Shown piece after piece: positions 9,146 to 13,051 of a stretch of DNA of 13,051 nucleotides (positions are counted from its first letter, which is position 1; every line of letters starts with the position of its first letter). A model generated the notes under the pieces. It did not search any database, was not told where the DNA came from, and saw only the letters and a program-made list of their open reading frames with translations. This DNA is from Ichthyophonus hoferi (Eukaryota; Opisthokonta; Ichthyosporea; Ichthyophonida; Ichthyophonidae). The translations under genes were made by a program, and so were the position numbers. The DNA is taken from NCBI GenBank assembly GCA_002751075.1, contig NAOQ01000784.1, forward strand, positions 1 through 13,051, given 5' to 3'.

Positions 9146-9535
9146 ATAAGAGCAGGGTCTATAGGAATTGGAATAAGATCACCTTGCTGCATGCTGCGTA
9201 GTTCTGAAGATTTAGAAGAAACTGTTGCAGTTTGTGTAGTCTCTAACTTTGTTTTATCTGTTGTGGTCTCTTGAAATTACTGACTTTGTTGTGGTCTCCT
9301 GAAATCACTTATTTTTTAGCCGGTCTTCGTGTACTTGATTTTTGAGCAAACTTGTTTGTCTCTTTGGTTGTGCCTGGATTTGTCGCTGGTGTTTCTCAAA
9401 AATCAATGGAAACGTGATGGTCAATAACCCTGTTAAAAATAGATTATTTGACATCAGACAAATGTCCGTCAGAAGTTATCTCACTATCTGACGATTTATC
9501 TAAGTCCCACTAGCTTGAGGCAAATCAGTATCTTC
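9146..9535 (-). other. Coding-like but unassigned sequence next to the copia relic
   Basis: Read on the minus strand this stretch gives peptides with protein-like composition, such as GDLIPIPIDPALIFKGGW near 9128-9190 and a Thr/Lys-rich stretch before it. I do not recognise a family. It is not one continuous frame, so it looks like decayed sequence, possibly a remnant of the same unit as the open frame at 9536-9772. Confidence 0.3.
9260..9310. repeat. Two-copy direct repeat, 28-bp period
   Basis: The 21-base words at 9260-9280 and 9288-9308 (both starting GTTGTGGTCTC) differ at only two positions and are offset by 28 bases. A local duplication in unassigned sequence. Confidence 0.75.
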
Positions 9536-9772
9536 TCATATACCTTCAGAACTACTGCTGGTAACTAGTAGCTCTCTTCTCGCTGTGGGTCTGAATTGTT
9601 TTAAGCGCTGCTTTGTTGGTAGCTCGTCGATATTGCTTGATGTATCGTCTTCAGAGGAAAAGATTATAATCTTTTTCTTCTTTTGGATTCGACGTCCAAC
9701 CTCTAATGCCTTTGGTGTTAATGGCAAATATTGTTTGACAACTTTCATTGGTCGATCTCTTCTCAATATCAT
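9536..9772 (-). CDS. Unrecognised Lys/Ser/acidic open frame, possibly a fragment
   Basis: A 78-residue open frame from an ATG. It begins MILRRDRPMKVVKQYLPLTP, then shows a basic run (RRIQKKKK), a hydrophobic-acidic segment (IIIFSSEDDTSS), another basic stretch and a Ser-rich end (LLVTSSSSEGI). The basic cluster could act as a nuclear signal and the composition is that of a disordered region. No domain is recognised. No splice or promoter evidence was found. It may be a remnant of a larger decayed gene or element. Confidence 0.35.
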   Translation of the reverse strand: MILRRDRPMKVVKQYLPLTPKALEVGRRIQKKKKIIIFSSEDDTSSNIDELPTKQRLKQFRPTARRELLVTSSSSEGI

Positions 9773-11949
9773 GACACCTTAATTCAACTTTAGATATTAA
9801 TGATTATTTCTTATAAGAATCTTTTCTTTGGGGGTATTTTCATTCATAGGCAAAGTCCTTACTTTGGTTTGGCTTCAGCTCAACGCATCAGCAACAAAGC
9901 ACTTTTCTCAGAATAAGGTTTTTTGCTAGTTAGGATTGTGTCCCGACTAAGTGGTTTGGGGTTGGTTATATAATATCCCATTTGTGGAGCATTGTGAAAA
10001 TCTTTAAGCCTTTGGTCTTTCCTTATAGTAACATTTTATCAGTTTTAGTAAATTCTCCATAATAGTAATTATTGTCATATGTATTTAGTATCTGTATTTT
10101 CTTAGTGTATCTTACGAGTATGAGTTGGTACTTCAGTATATTTATATATCAAGTATTTAGATATTTCAGTAAAGTGACATTGCAATTAGAATAACCTATA
10201 GGTAAACCCATTCTAGTAATAATTATCCCTACAAACCTTTCTACATTTGGAATTGGTTTGACATGAGCTCTTATGTTATATTATCTTTATTAATAAGATA
10301 CAATAGTTATCTGTACCAAAGCTTTACAGAAAAGTGATGACATTTAATATTTAAGTTGTGGTTTTCACATATCATAGGTTTTATTCTTAACTGCAATCCA
10401 ATATTTAGTTTTTAATCTTTTAACTGAACAACAGAAATAGCCTATAGTATGACTGACAGGTCAATCGTCTACCAGAACTTACCTAACCAGAGGGTCTTAG
10501 TCAAGGCCAGCTCAAATCTCATATGATCATAAATATGTATTATTAATAAAGGTGTGGTTTTAGAGGTAGTAAGTTATGATTATATCTAATTACAGTAATA
10601 ATTCAAACAAGAGTATCCATAAGAGGAAGTACATCAGAATACCAATTTCTGTTAGATAGTCAGTGGCAAAGGCAAAAAAGGTGATGATACTATTTTCCTC
10701 AGATCCAGAAGATTTTAACCAAAAAGACTCAAGTAGTAGTAGTCACTTGATCAAATCTGTCTTTCAGGTACAGTTGTTTTGGTAGAGGTTCTATGGAAGG
10801 CCCATATACTGACTCTCCAGGTAACTGGCTGTAGTAATTAAACCTCTGCTCCAATTGAGAAGGAATTGATGCTTTGATTCACATGGGTGCGCATGAAGAA
10901 ATTGTACAATGAGATCGATCAGTAAGGGATGATATATTATGATGTAAATAATACTATTGTCACTATTTAATGTTAGTAAGCAGTTCTCTGCGTTCTCAAC
11001 GAGCGAGAGATCTGGACACTGATTATCATATGTGAGGCCATGAGTTTGCTACAAGAGAGTAACTGGGGATGCTTTCCAGAGTAAACACCAGTCTTGACTT
11101 TCCATGTTTTGAATATTTGATGCCAACAGACAGTTTTGAGGAATCAACTTCATCTGATCTTACATATGAAAGTAATTGATAATCTAAATAAATACCTCAT
11201 TACTTTCTGGCGACATCAATTCTGACACATACTTTGACTACATAGTCACCGTTATGTATTAGGTGTATCCTATAGGGATGATCGCGTAATTACTAGGTTT
11301 TCTATAGGATCTTGATTGTACTGATTTGATTATGTGCCTTTGATCTAACTTTAGTAGCTTACGTGTTTACTCTGTGTATGTAATTGAAGTACAAATAGAC
11401 CTACTGATATGGGACGTCAAGTAAAGGTTTTGTTTCTCTTCTAATTTTAGATTGCTTGTTGAAGGTAGCTAGGATTATTACTCCCTCTAATTAGAAAGGT
11501 AGAGTTATTTAAAAAGCTCTAAATAATAGCTGACAATCAGGTTTGTGTTTGCTTCATCACTGGTAGAGTAACTAATTATTATTAAAGCTACATAGAATGC
11601 AACACCAACATTTTGTCATCTAGTATAGACCAGCAGAAAACATAGTGTGCATTGAGTTACTAGGTCCATTACGTTTAGCATTTTTTTGCACGCTTGCAAA
11701 CATGCTTTAAACTAATAAACAACATATATTCAGACATGTTTAAGATCAATGACTCACATCTAAGCATCTATCTAAGCCACCAAAAACCAGTACTAAACTA
11801 TACTAGCTATTAGTTACAACATTATTAATATACTATATACTATTTAAAAAATATGTTTAGTACGATTGATGGTCTTTCAAAATCCTTCCCTAATTCGTAA
11901 GCACAATATTTCTGAATTTAATAATTAACAGCAACAGCACTATTGGCTA
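9773..11949. other. Intergenic region with no recognised gene
   Basis: About 2.2 kb of AT-rich sequence. Two short plus-strand open stretches look somewhat protein-like. One at 10660-10785 has a basic start then ILFSSDPEDFNQKDSSSSS, followed by a donor-like CAG|gtacag. The other at 11069-11179 starts at ATG and reads DSFEESTSSDLTYESN before a stop. Neither matches a family I know. No tRNA, rRNA or terminal inverted repeats were recognised. Confidence 0.5.
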
Positions 11950-11968
11950 TATCTCTTTATATCACTCA

Positions 11969-11974
11969 TTTAAT
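11969..11974 (-). terminator. ATTAAA polyadenylation signal of minus-strand gene
   Basis: Read on the minus strand, ATTAAA starts seven bases after the stop codon at 11982-11984. It is the commonest variant of AATAAA and implies a very short 3' UTR, like the arrangement at the XRCC3 end. Confidence 0.5.
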
Positions 11975-11981
11975 TGGCAGA

Positions 11982-12060
11982 TTAACTTATAGCTGCACTA
12001 ATTGCCTGCAAGAAGGACTGGTGGTCCGCCTTATTCCCTGCACGCATAACTGATTGGAAC
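11982..12060 (-). CDS. Terminal exon of the unrecognised minus-strand gene
   Basis: Acceptor ccacatacag, preceded (12070-12117) by a nearly pure pyrimidine tract on the minus strand. It encodes FQSVMRAGNKADHQSFLQAI and SAAIS, then TAA. The open frame continues upstream into the intron only because the pyrimidine tract lacks stops. Confidence 0.65.
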
Positions 12061-12758
12061 CTGTATGTGGGTGAGGGAGAGGAAGAGGGAGAGGGAAGAA
12101 GAAGAGAGGGAAAAGAATAAGTTATAAACAAACAGTATATTAATGACAGCAACACACCAATATAGCCAAACATTCAAACATTCACAAACATATATATATA
12201 TATATATCTGTCATCTATACTATTTTAATCTTTAAATAAACCCTACAGTCACTGTGTAACTAGAAAAGAGTAAATAGAAACTAAAATAAATAAAACAATG
12301 AGAAAGATATTTTCATGCAAACTAACTACTATCATGATGACAAAGAGTTGAAGAAAACCTAGTATGACTACAACATATACAAACTAGTAAATATGAAAAA
12401 GAAAAAAGAAAAAAAAAAGAAAAAAAAAAACTAAGAATGGGTTGGGTTTAGAAGAAAACAATTCTAAGCAAATGGGTAGAGTAAAGTAGCAAATTGGAAG
12501 ACTATAATAATATATATGATACACTACTATATACTATCCACCTATTCACCTATTATACTATCCTTATATATCTTTGCCCTACTATATTAGCTACATATAA
12601 ATTACTTAATACCTTGTTAATAATGTAATATATACTATCTCGATATACCAGTATCTTACTATAATGTTCTTTTAAACTAGAACACTTACTGTAATATCTC
12701 GGTTGGTAGGTTAGATCCTGCTCCTGATTTTAGGAATTCATCAGCCTTTTTCTCAGCA
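11982..12758 (-). CDS. 3' end of an unrecognised minus-strand gene (two exons, partial)
   Basis: Two minus-strand exons, 12758-12690 and 12060-11982, join across a 629-base GT-AG intron without a frame break. The gene enters from beyond the right edge. Protein end: AEKKADEFLKSGAGSNLPTE, ILQ, then FQSVMRAGNKADHQSFLQAI and SAAIS before the stop. It looks helical and charged, with no domain I can name. Support comes from strong splice sites, matching phase and a polyadenylation hexamer just after the stop. The gene converges with XRCC3. Confidence 0.6.
12061..12689 (-). other. Intron of the minus-strand gene
   Basis: 629 bases, AT-rich. It holds a purine-rich tract on the plus strand (12070-12117, the acceptor pyrimidine tract on the minus strand), a short (AT)n run near 12190-12208, and an A-rich GA run at 12395-12430. 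No nested gene is seen. Confidence 0.6.
12395..12430. repeat. A-rich GAAAAA run
   Basis: A 36-base purine run of A with scattered G. It may be simple sequence or an eroded poly(A) tail of a retroposed copy; no target-site duplication was found. Confidence 0.7.
12690..12758 (-). CDS. Penultimate exon of the unrecognised minus-strand gene
   Basis: Acceptor ctttgtcccacag is close to ideal and the donor CA|gtaagt is consensus. It encodes AEKKADEFLKSGAGSNLPTE, IL, and ends with CA, completed to Gln by the next exon. It enters with one base of a split codon. Confidence 0.65.
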
Positions 12759-12795
12759 CTGTGGGACAAAGGACAATAGGGTAAGATAAATTGTT

Positions 12796-12931
12796 CCTTA
12801 TAAGGCATATAAGATACCTTTTATGGGATATGTAACACCTTATATGAGATAAATACCTCCTTATAGGGAATATATCGTACCTTTCATGGTATATATAGCA
12901 TCTTATATGGGATCTGTATATCCATATATGG
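12796..12931. promoter_or_regulatory. Possible SRF/MADS-box binding array (CArG boxes)
   Basis: CC(A/T)6GG is the established binding consensus of serum response factor, a MADS-box protein present across animals. Seven sites at 21-bp spacing (about two helical turns) would place all of them on one face of the DNA. Binding is inference: the array may equally be a neutral minisatellite. Confidence 0.35.
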
Positions 12932-12942
12932 GAGATATAACG
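12796..12942. repeat. 21-bp tandem repeat, seven units, each with a CArG-like box
   Basis: Units start at 12796, 12817, 12838, 12859, 12880, 12901 and 12922, exactly 21 bases apart. The first ten bases of each fit or nearly fit CC(A/T)6GG. Perfect: CCTTATAAGG, CCTTTTATGG and CCATATATGG. One mismatch: CCTTATATGA, CCTTATAGGG, CCTTTCATGG and TCTTATATGG. The other eleven bases of each unit vary more. It lies in the intron upstream of the exon at 12758. Confidence 0.9.
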
Positions 12943-13010
12943 CGTCATATGTATCCAGAGAGGCAGATATACCATTCAAAATGCAAGCAATCATATTATG
13001 GGACATATAT

Positions 13011-13012
13011 GG

Positions 13013-13051
<39 letters not shown>
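13011..13051. repeat. (AT)n dinucleotide run at window end
   Basis: An uninterrupted TA/AT run to the right edge, probably continuing beyond it. Confidence 0.9.

Noticed and set aside
12796-12942. CRISPR-like array
   Set aside because: Units are contiguous and 21 bp with no unique spacers, and the genome is eukaryotic.
12730-12975. Minus-strand frame with seven-residue repeats (RYISHIR type)
   Set aside because: The repeat arises because the 21-bp unit is a multiple of three. It overlaps the penultimate exon in another frame and crosses its strong acceptor.

Overview
This is a eukaryotic, strongly A/T-rich window with spliced genes, many simple-sequence arrays and one old retroelement. The style (short to medium introns, intron-rich DNA-repair gene, very compact 3' ends, a Ty1/copia relic) fits an early-branching or other invertebrate animal such as a sponge. 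That placement is an inference; nothing in the window proves the species.

Region 1 (1 to about 6050) is a plus-strand gene that I assemble as nine phase-compatible exons (603-666, 991-1120, 1260-1368, 1800-1896, 2608-2710, 3442-3494, 3975-4077, 4988-5048, 5435-6021). The product is clearly the RAD51 paralog XRCC3: Walker A GESAVGKT, the XRCC3-type IYICTEDSFP block, Walker B LVIIDS, VVINQV, and a matching C-terminus. It is 435 residues from the first visible codon, with the start codon not resolved. It carries an extra segment of about 140 residues, Ser/Thr-rich and ending in a Cys cluster, in the C-terminal part of the ATPase core. Its introns hold several microsatellites (TTA, GTATA, AATAC) and are unusually rich in the word ATTGG/CCAAT.

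Region 2 (6022-7380) is AT-rich 3' flank, with one in-frame open stretch just after the XRCC3 stop. Region 3 (about 7380-9145) is a broken Ty1/copia retroelement on the plus strand: weak gag-like, integrase and reverse transcriptase parts, no LTRs seen. Region 4 (9146-11950) is largely unassigned, with a Lys/Ser/acidic open frame on the minus strand (9536-9772), neighbouring minus-strand coding-like sequence, and two short plus-strand open stretches.

Region 5 (11950-13051) is the 3' end of a minus-strand gene that enters from the right edge. Two exons (12690-12758 and 11982-12060) join in phase and end in a stop followed by ATTAAA. I do not recognise the protein. The intron upstream of them contains the most striking structure of the window: seven CArG-box-like sites (SRF/MADS consensus CC(A/T)6GG), three perfect and four with one mismatch, spaced exactly 21 bp apart. 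The window closes in an (AT)n run.

XRCC3 and the right-hand gene are convergent (tail to tail), with the copia relic and decayed sequence between them. No functional link between them is visible.
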